NCBI GenBank assembly: GCA_946699065.1
Contig: CAMPDV010000082.1
Coordinates: 248,001 to 312,000, forward strand
DNA: 64,000 bases
Direction of reading: 5' to 3'
Source: Loxodes magnus
Taxonomy: Eukaryota > Ciliophora > Karyorelictea > Loxodida > Loxodidae
The notes beneath the pieces are model-generated. The model did not search any database. It was not told the origin of the DNA and saw only the letters and a program-made list of their open reading frames with translations. Numbering within the stretch: the first letter of the stretch is position 1; each line of letters opens with the position of its first letter. Shown here piece after piece: positions 51,573 through 63,569 of the stretch. The position numbers were made by a program, and so were the translations under genes.

Positions 51573-53354
51573 TCATTAATTTTAAGCTTAAAATTAATTC
51601 AAGTGAGGTAGGTTTATATTTTTACTTATGACTTTAGTCCTTTGTTCTTTTATATGACTCAATGATTAATACCTTTGAAGTAGTTCATGCTTTTCCAATT
51701 TGAGTAAATAATCACTCAATTCTTATAACTTTTCACGAAATTCTTATTTGGCTTTTTCTCTTTTTTTCTAATTTTTCTTTAAATTTTATTCCTTGAATGA
51801 CTTGTTTTTTTTAAGTGATTTAGCTTAAATTGATGGAACTTATTATGTATCTTATATTTCTGATTTGCTTAAAAAATGTCCTAACTTATTTTCAAATTTC
51901 TTGATAGCACCTTCAAACTTTGCAACTTCTTGTTATACAAATGTTCGTACATGACTTACTTCATTATTCAATTTAATGGTCAATCTTACCATTTCCCTTT
52001 CTTCCTATTCTATAATGTTTCACATTTATTTCTTCAATTTTAACTTTCAATTTTACAATTTTCTAGTTCGCAGAATTGCAAAATTCTAATAGTATTTTAT
52101 TCTTTTTCTGACAAGTCATCCTCTAATATATCTTTATATTGTAGTGATATAACTTCTTATAATTAAATTTTCTACTCTAAACTGTAAGGATCATTTACTT
52201 CTTCTTATTCTCCAATTATTTACGGCTAGTTTTCATCAATGTTTCAATCTAATAATAAAGTATATCTTCCTAAAATTTTATAGTTTTAGAAACATAATTT
52301 TTTTTCTTCTCTGATTTATATAAAACAAAGTTTAAATTTTAGATGCTGCTTTATTTCTTTTTTATAAGAAATAAGCTCTTAGTTTTTTTTAAATTAAAGT
52401 TACATAACGGAGAATAGTTTTCTTTCCATAGATGTTGAATAAAAATTCTATTATTGCATTCTTTATTTATATTCTTTTTCTCTGTACCATTCTTCCTCTA
52501 TTTTGCTATTTTATAGATTTATAATCAGGATGTCTTGCCTTAAATGCAATTTTAAATTTAATTTAACTTCGCTCAATATCTCCATTAAGTTCTAATAAGA
52601 TCCTGTACATATTTTCTACACCTTTTCCACTAAAATTTTCTATTTATTATTATATTTGAGTCTTTGAATTTTTTCTTTGAGACAAGCTTGCTTGTAGAAA
52701 TTAGTGTTGCTAAGGAGTAAATGCTTTTTCTCCATAACCACTAACTGTTTAGCATGCTTGAATCACTGTTTAAACATTATTCAAAAATAATTCCTTTTAT
52801 TTATCGTATTCACTTCAAAATGCTTATCTGGAATATTGAATACATAAATCAAGTACCAATTAAACTTCAACTGACTCTCCAAACATGCATCCTTTAAACA
52901 TTTTTCAAGCTTGCATTTCAGGGTCTTACTTAGAATCAAATAGTTAAACCTATGAGTCTAACCCTTTAGCATTCATAATTTCATTTACATGAATTTCTGA
53001 AATTGCATTTAAACTTCATTTCTGATGCTTTTCGATTGAATAATTATTACTTAGAGATATCCTTAGAATCTTTTTAGCTATTTTACTCAAAAGTTTTTTT
53101 AAAGTTCCATTTTCGAACCTAATTCCTTCAAATTAGATGATTATGTTATCTTCCTTTTAAGATCTAATTTCTTCTCTAAAAACACAATCTTCTAAAAGTT
53201 TTTCCGATACTTACGAAGAAGCTCTTAACTTTACCGTTTTTTTATCTTAAATTGATTTGAGAATACTGATATCTTCTTTTCTATTTAACGCCAGACGAAG
53301 GAAATCTTGGATTTTTTAGTTATATTCTAGTTATTACTTCATTAGATGACTCAT
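51573..53354 (-). CDS. Coiled-coil protein, unknown
   Basis: Model: 53354-52622, 52602-52045, 52009-51573; introns of 19 nt (52603-52621) and 35 nt (52010-52044; 47 nt to 52056 or a 14-nt alternative fit equally well). 575 aa. The N-terminal 240 residues are a folded-looking helical region (IIIQFEGIRFENGTLKKLL; HVNEIMNAKGLDSQVQLF). The rest is coiled coil, ending with TIKLNNEVSHVRTFVQQEV and a Lys/Gln-rich tail. Trp from TGA occurs in KHQKWSLN, MQAWKMF and AFWSEYD. Each intron is needed to keep coding character in one frame. No family recognised; a cytoskeletal role is possible. Confidence 0.65.
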
Positions 53355-53627
53355 TTTTTAATAATAAGAGCAGTATTCTATTTTAATATCTAAAGTGACT
53401 TAAACTATTACAACGTTAATGATACTCTAACTCAAGTTACAAAAGGCACTCCTTTATTTATTTAACCTATAGAAAAAAATTATTTTTGCTCATAGCTTGG
53501 ATTATCATCTATTCTATTAAGATAAATAGAATGATTTAACTGTTGATTATTAAGCCTTTCATTTGAGAGGATATAGAGTAGATGCTTAAATAAGATTATT
53601 AGTTTATTGTTTAATTTAATTAAAACT

Positions 53628-54947
53628 TCATGGAAATATTTGGCTTCCTCTTAATACTAACTTCGGTAAATTCTTGCTATTCTCAAATGCTCTAAGATTC
53701 TAGGCCATCTGTTCATATGTTAGCTTAGAGACTTCAGGTACTTCCTAATCATTTAAAAGTTAAACTTTTTCAATAAACAGTTTCATCAAATCAAAGTCAT
53801 ACCATTAGTGATCAGTAAGAATTTCTCCCAAACTAGACATTTACTTATGATTAAGCCTGAAATAATGGTTTTATAAAATGCTTTAAGTGTAATTTTTCAG
53901 GATTTTCCAAATTTTTTAGTCAACTAAGCTTGATCTCAGTAAATTTAGAATGAGAACAACTTGACTTTTAGGTGGTAAATTATTCAATGCTTGGTTCTTA
54001 AGATTATACCATCCTTCATTATCCTAATATGCGTTAAATGATTTTCTTTCTTGTTGAGTGAAAATAGAACTTTGGTTTTACTTATTTATATAGCCAACAA
54101 ATCTCTACAAAATTTAAGTGCTGGATTTAGTTTTAGACACGAAGTGAAGAATAGGAACAAAATCTTTAAACAGCTATTCATCAGAAAATACATTCAACCT
54201 ATCGAAAAGCGCTGAACCAAGCTCCTTACTTATCTAGTAACCTAAATAGGTAATTTTTTAAAGCTTGATAATGAGATAAAGTATATCTTTTATTTGTAGT
54301 TACTCATTACTTTTTAATATTTCTAAGAACCTTTAAGTAAGGTTAGTCTCTATCTATTTATCAATAAAAACAGCTCTTAATGCATTTGTGCATTATTCAA
54401 GGTTTGCTTTGCTAATTCTATCTTTGAATTGCTAAACCGACCACAAGAATATTTTGTCTTGCTCCTAGCTTTCTGAAAAATTCAAAATATTGGAGTAGCA
54501 ATCCAATTCGTTTTAGGAATTCACTATTCTTTCCTGTAGCTTTTATTATAAAGCTTAAAATTCTTTTTCCTGCTTTTTTTAGTTATTAAGAACTTAAATA
54601 GCACCGACATATAGAGTAGTAGCTTATAGCGCATCTAAAGTTTCTATTTTATTCTGAATTAAATCAAGGCATTAGTTGAATAAAGTTGGAATCTATATTT
54701 TGAACCTAAAGCAAAGTAGTACCAAAGTTTCAATTTATTCTTCTTAGCATTTATTTAGATCCAAACCTGTTATTACATCCTTAAGCGAGGTCATGATAGT
54801 CTGGTCTCCTTATAATTTCCTTTAAACATGTATAAGTTTCAAAACGCTAAAAACATCTTCTTAGGATATGTCTTTTCTTGATTGTAGCATATTCTTATAC
54901 AATTCGAAAGTTCTGCTTAGCAATGTCCTTTCATCAGTTTTATTCAT
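53628..54947 (-). CDS. Alpha-helical repeat protein, unknown
   Basis: 439 aa, one exon, from ATG 54947 to TGA 53630-53628. Nearly all helix, with a periodicity of about 35-40 residues (LYLIIKLQKITYLGYQISK, LFKDFVPILHFVSKTKSS, SQVVLILNLLRSSLV, YDFDLMKLFIEKVQLL). This spacing resembles the helical-hairpin repeats of organellar RNA-binding families (FASTK/RAP, OPR), but no RAP domain is seen and no presequence is obvious, so this is only a suggestion. It ends 274 nt before the next leftward gene begins, and both lie in the same phase without being joined. Confidence 0.6.
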
Positions 54948-55925
54948 CTGCTAAAGCAGCTACTAGCTCTTAAATTGGAAAAAAGGTAGATATTATTTGT
55001 TAAAACTCCTAAAAAGAAGATTTAATTTCATCATTCTAGACAAATAATTAAATTTCTCTATTTACTTCCAATTTATTCCTGCTTTATACTACTTTTGCTT
55101 TAATTTAAATAAGACTTAAGCTAAAATTATTATCAAATATGAGTTCTTAGATAATCCCCTTACTAATAAATAAGTGACTAATCATTTTTGCTTAAAATTT
55201 CTTGAAGTATTTTTATATATTAGATACATATAAAATTGAATGATAAGCACCTTAACGAATGTAACTTATAGGATATTTTAATACATAATTAGATAATTTT
55301 GTTGTACATATATTCACTTCTTCTTTTTAAGTTAAGCTAGTTTTTATGCTTTAATTCTATACTCCTTCTTATTTTAAACTTTTTTATGAGATATTTTATA
55401 AATAAACTTAAGCTATTTACCTTAACTAGCCTTTCAGAGTCATTTGATTTTATTAAGTTATCTTTACATATGGATATTGTTTTGGTTTAAATAAGAAAAA
55501 TGGTGAATCAATATCTTGAATCACTTTCATTATTCCTTTTATATCTTTTAAATTATTAATTACTAAATACTAAAATTTATGCATATGCTGCTTATAATAA
55601 CTAATGCATTTAATAATTATATAACTTAAAGCTATTATTTAGAAGGAAATATTTCTATTAAAGCAATTTAGCAATACTTGTATACTTTATTATTATTAGC
55701 TTTCAACAATTCTAAGTTATATCTTATTTTATTAGTATTTTAATAAGTAAATGGTTGATAGCATTTATTATATTCTTAGCTATATATTTATACTAACTCT
55801 CAGACTTATTAGCTACTATTTCTTTATACATTTATAACTTAATCCTATTTATTCTCTTTATTTTCTGATCTTTATAGCAAATAGCTGATACTTGTATTTA
55901 GTCAAATGAGTGTTATTATAATGTA
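54948..55925. other. AT-rich spacer between divergent genes
   Basis: Low-GC DNA. The last 60 bases are open in frame with the next gene and could be part of it. Nothing else seen. Confidence 0.45.
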
Positions 55926-56555
55926 ATGCAATTTAGATTATTTGGCTTATTTAAATACTCAAATTAATTAAATTGGAGAATCCTATAACTTAGGACTATT
56001 AATAGTAGCATCTTAATAGAATTAGTTAGAGAGATAATTAGCTAAATAATGCTTACTATGCAAGATATTCCATTAGGATTTATTTATAATTATACTTATC
56101 ATTACTTTTATTACCTTCAACGGACTTTCCAGCTTTTGGTATTAGCCTTAGAACTTCTCAAAATAGAATTATATATGAGAGTTAAAATAAATGAGGAGTA
56201 AGTATTAAAAGATGAAAATAGATAATAATAAATAGCCAATTTAGAGATATAAAGCAGCTATCTGCTTAGAGCATCTTCTATATAAAGCAAGCTAACTTAG
56301 CTTAATTACTAGCTCTCCCATATTCTTTTATTCTTTATAATAATATCTTTACAAATATTTAATTTAGTAATTTTATAGCACCAAATAGAAATGAAATCAT
56401 TAGTAATTGGGTATATAATTATAGCATTTTAAATATTAAAGATGTAAAAACGATGCTAAGTCCAATGGCTTAGTTAAAGCTTAAATAAATAATAAATCTC
56501 AGGATAAGGAAGTTTAGAAAGATATATTTGCAAATAAGTTTTAATTAATGAATGA
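55926..56555 (+). CDS. Probable multi-pass membrane protein, unknown
   Basis: 209 aa from ATG 55926 to TGA 56553-56555. The best-supported part is an amphipathic, heptad-like segment at about residues 75-125 (RTFQLLVLALELLKIELYM, then ENRQQQIANLEIQ, YLLRASSIQSKLTQL). Hydrophobic stretches precede and follow it (LSHILLFFIIISLQIF). The frame is AT-rich, and the open frame extends upstream of the chosen ATG. No family recognised. It ends 82 nt before the eL20 start. Confidence 0.4.
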
Positions 56556-56637
56556 AGAAATAGAAAGAGAGTCATTTTTAAATTAAATTAAAGTATTATT
56601 AGGCATATTTAGACTTCAAGTCATAAGTGAAATAAAA

Positions 56638-57198
56638 ATGGTGAAGCAATTTGGAGACAGCTACGAAGGAAAGCTCGATCAATTTGTCATTATGGGAAGA
56701 GAAAGCCCCAGCCAGAAGAATCCAAATCCTACAGTCTTCAAAATGAACATCTTTGCTAAGGATGTTGTTCAAGCAAAATCTCGCTTCTGGTATTTCGTAA
56801 GAAGACTAAAGCGTGTTAAGAGAAGTGCAGGTGAAATAGTTTCATGTGAGTAACTTCCAGAACCTGAAATTACAAATGCCAAGACTTTTGGCATCTTGAT
56901 TAGATACGAATCAAGAACTGGAATCCATAACATCTATAAGGAATACAGAGCAGTAAGTGTCACTGATGCTGTTAGCAAGATGTATCAAGATATGGCTGGT
57001 AGACATCAAGCTAGAAAGGAAACAATCTACATCGTTAAAGCAAGTGAAGTTACCAACTTGGAAGATATGAAGAGAGAATATACTCGTCAATTCGCAGATT
57101 AGAAAGTTAAATTCCCTCATATCTGGAAGAAATATAGACCACATAGTCAATTCAAGAAAACCTTCGTCGCCAAACGTCCAACGGTGTTTAGCATTTGA
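56638..57198 (+). CDS. RPL18A: 60S ribosomal protein eL20 (L18a)
   Basis: 186 aa, one exon, TGA stop at 57196. Family blocks are intact: FVIMGRESPSQKNPNP, AKSRFWYFVRRLKRVKRS, GEIVSCEQ, TFGILIRYESRTGIHN, YKEYRAVSVTDAVSKMYQDM, GRHQAR, and the end FKKTFVAKRPTVFSI. eL20 sits on the large subunit near the central protuberance. Base use differs from its neighbours: 8 of 10 Gln codons are CAA/CAG and only two are TAA/TAG, all Trp codons are TGG, and GC is visibly higher, as expected for a highly expressed gene. It is the clearest proof here that TAA and TAG are Gln while TGA terminates. Confidence 0.97.
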
Positions 57199-58203
57199 GA
57201 TATACATTCTAAATACATTAATTTAATCTTAATCTAATACAATTTATCTATTGCTATTTCTTAATATTTTACAACTTCATTTCTATTCTCCTTAGATTCT
57301 TTATTCAAACCTATTAATCTAATTCTGAAAATATGAGATAAAAGACATTAATAGTACTTTTTATTATGGAAATATATTTAGTTAAAGCAACAAAGATAAA
57401 TGCACACTAAAGATATCGATGCATCCTGTCTTTTATTCTTTTAATGGCTATTTAAAACAGTGAATGTGACAATAAACTGATAAATCTAATAGAAATAAAG
57501 CAGCTCACTGATATTACTGATATTACCTTATAAGCACATTATTAATAATTTAGGAAGATAAATAGAAGTTATGAAGATCGTGCTACTATTGAAAATGTAA
57601 TTTATCATTGAAGGCATAGAATTTAGATATGAGATATAAAAGTGAAGATAAGCAAATTAAAATAAATATTATGATTTATACTAATTAGTGCGTAGTATAA
57701 ATAATCAGATTTATAAAGAAGAATATCCTTAAAACTGATATCAGAATAAATTAAAGATACAAATTAATGGTAGCAACTATTTTATTTAAAAATAGAACTT
57801 TAAGTGATTAAACGAAACTAAATATCAGTTTAAAAAGAAATCTAATTAATAATCTAAATTCTCTTTTGATATATTAAAGTAGTTACTTCTTAATGACTAA
57901 TATTTATATAAATTTAATTGATTTTGATATAGTTTAGAGAAAATTGGAGTTGATATGCATTTATTAACATATTTTAATAGTATACAAATTATCTATTTTA
58001 GTAATATATTTCTTTTTATATGCTTGCTATGATTTCATCATATCCAGATTTTTAGAAAAGTAAATAAGCAATAAAAAAGGAAGGTATAAGTTTATGATTA
58101 TCAAGCCTAGAGCTCAATGAAGTAGTGTAGATTTAAATTTGTAGACTAAAGTAATTATAAAATAGGTAAGTTTTGATTAATATTTTTCATATTATTATAA
58201 GAT
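57199..58203. other. AT-rich spacer with a weak open frame
   Basis: A 141-codon frame at 57444-57869 (+) begins MAIQNSECDNKLINLIEIKQ and ends at TGA, with three further TGAs inside. That TGA density is about what random AT-rich DNA would give, so I do not call a gene. Confidence 0.45.
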
Positions 58204-60321
58204 ATGGATTTATCTGAGATCGAAGCTGAATTAGAAAGAATTCAAAAGACTTATAAAATAAACTCAAATGTACCTTCCTATCCTCTTGAAACTTCATTTG
58301 GAAACCATAACTTTATAGAGGACTAAGATTAACCTCAAACTTTATAAAATTCTATGAACTAAGAAGAACTCTTTTAGTATAGCTAAAGCAAAGCTAGCTA
58401 TGAAAATGCTGAAGATTTAGAATTCCTTCATTAGAAGTACTTGAAATAAAACTATGAAGTTCTAGAAGCTTCTAGGCAAAAGCAACCTGTAGCTGCAAAT
58501 AATTTGTCTAATAAAACGGTTGATTAACCTTTTTAAGCTACATAACTCAAAGAAACATTATAGCAAAGCGAAAGCAACAAGAATTTGTCAAAACTATCAA
58601 AGGAAGAGCTAATGTAAATTATAAATGGATCAAAGAAGATAGAATAATCAAATAAAAAATGATAAGAATTTTTAGATGAAAAAAGTGAAATTTAGAACAA
58701 AGAGGAACAGTTTATGAGCAACTAAAATTAAAAAAGTAAGCAAATAACTCTACCAAACAAAGTTCAAAATTTAGATAATCAGTCTAATTAATCTCTATAA
58801 TCGAATAGATCCTATAATAACGTTTCCTAAGTTAGTGAAAACTAGTAATCAATTAAAAATATGATTAAGCATTATTAGGACTAAAATACAGCATAAAGAG
58901 AAGAAATTTAGCTTCTTAAAAAGGAGTTATAATCTCTTTAGTTGTAATACTAGACATAAATAAAAGAATTAAACGGATAAATTATTAGATAGTAAGATGT
59001 TCATTTTCAAGAAAAATAATCAGTGCAAAAGCAGCGAGCAGCTGACTAAGAATATTTTGACAAGTAAATTTAGGAAAGTAATTTATAGATTTAGGAACTA
59101 AATGGAGAACTGGAGCAGTGTAAGATGTTAATAGAATAGGAGAATAGAGAGAAACAGATGATTTAAAAGTAGTTAGAAAGTATAATTTAAGATAGGAAGG
59201 ATTAAACTAAAGGTCATCTGAATAAATCATAAGATTAAGGCATATAAATAAATTAACTTCTAAAGGAAATAGATTTTTACAAAGTTTAAAACAATGATTA
59301 TTTTTAGCAAATATCGAAACTATAATAAGAAAATTAACTTTTAGGGAAGGAACTCAAAACAACATAAAAGTAAAGTTAAAGCACTACATTTGAAATTGAC
59401 AAGCTTAAAAATGCTTATATGGATACCTAAACTTTGCTCTAATAGAAAGTAAATAATTTGGAAAAATAATTAAATTTAAACACTCGGAATTCAGAATAGT
59501 ATAATTAACTAACTGAAGAAAATAAAAATGTAAAGTCTCAATTAAAAGAAAGTAATGTTAAGAATGCTAGACTTAAAAAAGAAATTAAGGAATTGAGAAA
59601 AGAACTCCATGAGACAAAAAAGAAATTTAGAGATCTAGAACAAGAAAGAAAGCATCTCTTATCTCAAAGCGGTAAGGCTTAGAAATATGCCACTGATGTT
59701 ACTAAAGTAAACGAAAAACTTATTAGTAAGTTACAAAAGCAAAAAAAGAAAACTAAAGAAAGTTCATAAGATCATTTAAGATCAAGCACACCTACTCCAG
59801 TTAAAAAAACTAAGAAAAACCTTGGTTACAATCTATCAGACACAAAGAAAGTAAAAAAACAACGATCTAGCTCTGAATATTGCTCAGAAGTAAGCTAATC
59901 TCTTTAATCAAGCAGAAAGTTTTAAGAGGACTTTTAAAATGAGAGACATACTCCAACAAGTAAAATGCTTTTCGAAAAAGATTAAAAAGGTAAGCCGCCA
60001 AAAAAACCTAAAGATTCTTCTAAGGCAGAACTTTACATTCAACAAAATACTTCGAATTCTCAACTTTAGGAGTTAATATCAGAAGAATCCGAAAATTAAA
60101 ATACTAATAAACTATAGTCATAAATAAGTTAAACTGAGAAATAGTTAAGCCTTAAAAATAAATAGTACAAGTAATTATTAGAGTAATCATAAGGTAGTAA
60201 TGCAAATCTGTCTACAATAAGAGTTGAACTTAACGAGTTGGCAGGGGAAATGGAGTAGATAAGTGAAAAATTGTATATGTTGAAGAAAAAACAGCTAAAT
60301 TCTCTTCAATCTTTATATTGA
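58204..60321 (+). CDS. Large coiled-coil protein, unknown
   Basis: 705 aa, one exon. Residues 1-230 are polar and partly disordered. Residues about 230-520 are continuous heptads rich in Lys, Glu and Gln (e.g. LKKEIKELRKELHETKKKF, DLEQERKHLLSQS). The tail is Ser/Lys-rich with short basic motifs (TPVKKTKKNLG, KKVKKQRSSS, GKPPKKPKDSS), then a last helix ending LNSLQSLY. One internal TGA (SNKKWQEFLDE) reads as Trp. The layout resembles centrosomal or basal-body coiled-coil proteins, but no specific family is recognised. Confidence 0.75.
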
Positions 60322-61042
60322 CTTATTTAATATATTACTTTTCATAAACACTCTATTTAAGTCTCAATACCTTATAAAATACCATATTTTATTTTTTATC
60401 TATAAATGAAATATAAAAGTTTTTCTAAACTATTTGAAAAATGAGCGAATGCTAATAGCTTTATTGTATAATTAAAATAATATATCTAGCTCTAAAATGT
60501 TTTAATATATTATTTGAGGTTATATTTTATACGAAAACTCTAAAATAAAATAGTCTTATTTAAATAAGAATAAATAATTAACATTTACTTTTGCTAAAGT
60601 TACTGTTTAACTTTAATCTTAAAATGATAGAATTATGGTATTTTTCTGTTATCTTTTTTAATTCATTGTTCAAACAGAAAGAGGTTTGCTTTATGAAATT
60701 ACTGAAGAGGGCTTTTCTTATATTAATTATTTTGATAGAGTTTATTTAAATAATGTATTTATATATATTTCACTTAAGAGAGATTCTAGCAATATTTATT
60801 ACATTTTATAATGTTTCATTCTTATATAGGCTTATATATAAAAAAATACTTTTATCTATTTATTAGATAATTGCAAAGTGGATAATTTAATATGCTGAAA
60901 GACTTAAATTTATCTACTTTATTATAGCTAGATAATTTTATAAAATGTTTGGTAGTAGTTTTTATCTGAATTGTATGTGTTATGAGATATATAAAGATTA
61001 TATCTTAATATCTCTTTTGAAGTTTAAAATGTATTATATTTT
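60322..61042. other. AT-rich spacer between convergent genes
   Basis: Low-GC DNA. A hydrophobic plus-strand frame opens at 60695 (MKLLKRAFLILIILIEF) and runs into the antisense of the next gene; not called. Confidence 0.45.
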
Positions 61043-62960
61043 TCAAAATTTTTTAGCATTTGCCTATTCATTTTTGCAGATACTACATCCTAAAGCCTGT
61101 TCTTCACCATTCGGTTTATGAGCAATTTTAAGAGGACATGACAATATTCCTTTGCATTTTGGTAATTAACTTTTCTTTTTTCTTGTTAAGTAATCACCTG
61201 CATTTTGACGTTTATGACAGTCTTCGCAGAAATGAGTTGTTCCTCAACAAAACCATTACGCAATGTTACAGCAAAATTTACATTTGTAATCGATAAATTC
61301 AGTACCATGTTTTGGACATTTTACAACACTGCTATCGGGCATCTCAGAAGAGCAGATTTAGCAAATAAATTAACTTGGATCAAGTTTTCCATCCATATCT
61401 CTCATATTATCGCATCCTCTTCTACCAGCAAAATATGGCTCTTTGCACTTGTAGCATTCATAATAGGCAAAGATTCTCATAGCATACTTTTCAGGTTGTT
61501 TGTAATATTCCTTGTCATTTGGATCATTTATACGAGGATCATTTTGCATCCCTTCAAATTCTAGACGCTTAAATGCTTTCTCTTGAATGTTTTTCATAAG
61601 TTTTTCTCCTATGATTGAATGAGCATTTATTGTGGAATGATTAGGAGATTTCATTATTTAATTGCATTGTGGGCAATTTAAATACACAAAAGAAATTTTA
61701 GGTCCTGGAAATCTAACTTCAAGTTTTCTAACAACGCATTATACATGATAAATATGACAACATTAAAGTTATATAACGGGAGCTGCACCTAAACTATCTG
61801 TATAACAAATAGAACAAAAATCATGCTCATTAGCGCCTAATAATGCAGAGTTATTACTTGCACATTCTATTTTTAAGCAAGGTAAGCAAGGTCTTTCCCC
61901 ACTAAATCCTTAACATTTGTGTCCGCAAGGTAGCAATTTCCTACAAGCTTCGCTAAATTTAGCTTAGCATTCTTTCTTTAAGCATACTTCTCCATATAAA
62001 ATAACATCTTAGCAATATATACACTTTCTGTATTAATTCTTACTGTGATTAAGTAAAACGCTTAAAAGTCTCACAAGTGTATCCTAAATGATATGGATGA
62101 GTAGAGCATTTTGTACAAAAATCTTCGCCACAACTACATCTAACGCGATACTAAGCATAATGTTGAGCGGATTCCTTAGATATTTATTTACCCTCTTTGT
62201 TTTTTATGTTGAGATCAATTTTTCCTGGTTCAAACATAAACTGAACTTAGCATTTTGGACATTACGTGATGTTTTAATTAAATTCCAAACTTAGTTAAGA
62301 ATTTAATTTATCAAAAAATTCATTACCTATCAAATTTTTTACTTCCCATTCAAAAATTTCTGAATCACATTAAGGACACGTAAATTTTTTATCTCTTATA
62401 AAGTTTATTTGAAGGTGTTTCATTAAACAGCTCTTACAAATTCAGTGGCAGCAATTTTCAGTGAAAATTAACTAGTTAATTTCTGTAACTTAAAGTTTGC
62501 ACTTGATGCATTTATCTTGTGAAAAGTCATTTTAATATAGTATTTAGCCTTTTTCTTCCTCTACCATCTTTAAAGCTAAGCTTATATCTTTTTCTTCAAG
62601 CTTTCTAGGAGATGGATATTACTAAGGAGATTAATTCTAAGGAAAATGTTACTAAAAAGGCTAGACTCTATTTTGATTATTCTTGAATTAGTTTTATTAT
62701 TCTTAAACTGATTTTTCAGCTTAGCCTTTGCTCTTTTTAGTTTAATTAATCAAATATTCCATATAAGAAACACCTGCCTTAAACTCATATAACGCAGTCA
62801 ACAATCTACTCTCATTTGTCTTGTAAGTTTGGCTAATTTCTCTAGCAAGTCCGAGTACTTTGCTCTCTTTTAAAAATTGGTTGCAAGTAGACATATGTCC
62901 AATGACTTAATTTCCATCTCCCTAAGATTTAAACCCACAAAGACAATAGACTTATTACAT
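61043..62960 (-). CDS. RBR plus RING-Cys-relay (MYCBP2-type) E3 ubiquitin ligase
   Basis: Exons 62960-62044 and 62027-61043; a 16-nt intron (62028-62043) joins the two parts; 633 aa. In order: a short Cys/His element (YCLCGFKS...GHMSTC); a linker; RING1 (DKCIKCK...NCCHWICKSC...CPQC, about 170-225); an IBR-like unit (QCPKCQ...RCSCGEDFCTKC, about 245-300); then a block with CIYCQDV, CRKLLPCGHKC, GERPCLPCLKIEC; a second RING (FCSICYTD...QCCHIYHVQCVV...NCPQC); and the tandem-cysteine region ending like MYCBP2 (YYECYKCKEPYF, CPKHGTEFIDYKCKFCCNIA, FCWGTTHFCEDCH, GEEQALGCSICKN). MYCBP2 relays ubiquitin through two cysteines to Thr/Ser; this C-terminal module is well conserved here. Trp in CCHWIC and FCWGTT is TGA. 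Confidence 0.9.
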
Positions 62961-63569
62961 TTTATTATACTATAAATTAAATAATTAATACACTTATACT
63001 TACACTCTATTCCTCTATTACTACTCCTCAACTTTACTTTCTCTTTATTATTCCATATCTAACCTTACCATTTCTTAAAAGTCCTCCCCCCTTTTAGTTG
63101 ATAAGCACATTCTTTGTTTAATTCAGTGAAACGATTTAAATAGTAATGACTAAATATTAGTTATACCCATAATATAAGTAATAGATATAAGACTTGAGGT
63201 AAGCTAAAATAGCTAAATAATAAAATAAATAGAAGACAAAAAGAAATAGGATAAGAAGCGCTTTGATAGATATAATAACTATAGTCTATAGTAGTAATCA
63301 AGTTAATAAATCATTAAATCCTTCTTATTTTTATATTTTACTGCTTTTTAAATAAATCTGATGAACTTAATAATTTGGAAGTATAGTCAATTAATAAAAA
63401 TCCCTTTCTATTACTACTTTGATGATAAATTTCCTTATTTAGCATGAAAATTGTGAAAAGGGATGAAAGAGATACGAAGTGAAGTTTTGATTTAATGATA
63501 TCTAAAAGGCATTGTAGTACTATTAAAAATTGTTAATAATTTAGTTATGTAACAAAAGTTTAAAGTATA
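62961..63569. other. AT-rich spacer
   Basis: Upstream DNA of the ligase gene and 3' flank of the next leftward gene; nothing recognised. Confidence 0.5.

Noticed and set aside
57444..57869. 141-codon frame between eL20 and the large coiled-coil gene
   Set aside because: Three internal TGAs in 141 codons are close to the random expectation for this base composition.
60695..61119. Hydrophobic plus-strand frame starting MKLLKRAFLILIILIEF
   Set aside because: It runs into antisense of the RBR-RCR ligase and has the codon make-up of spacer DNA.
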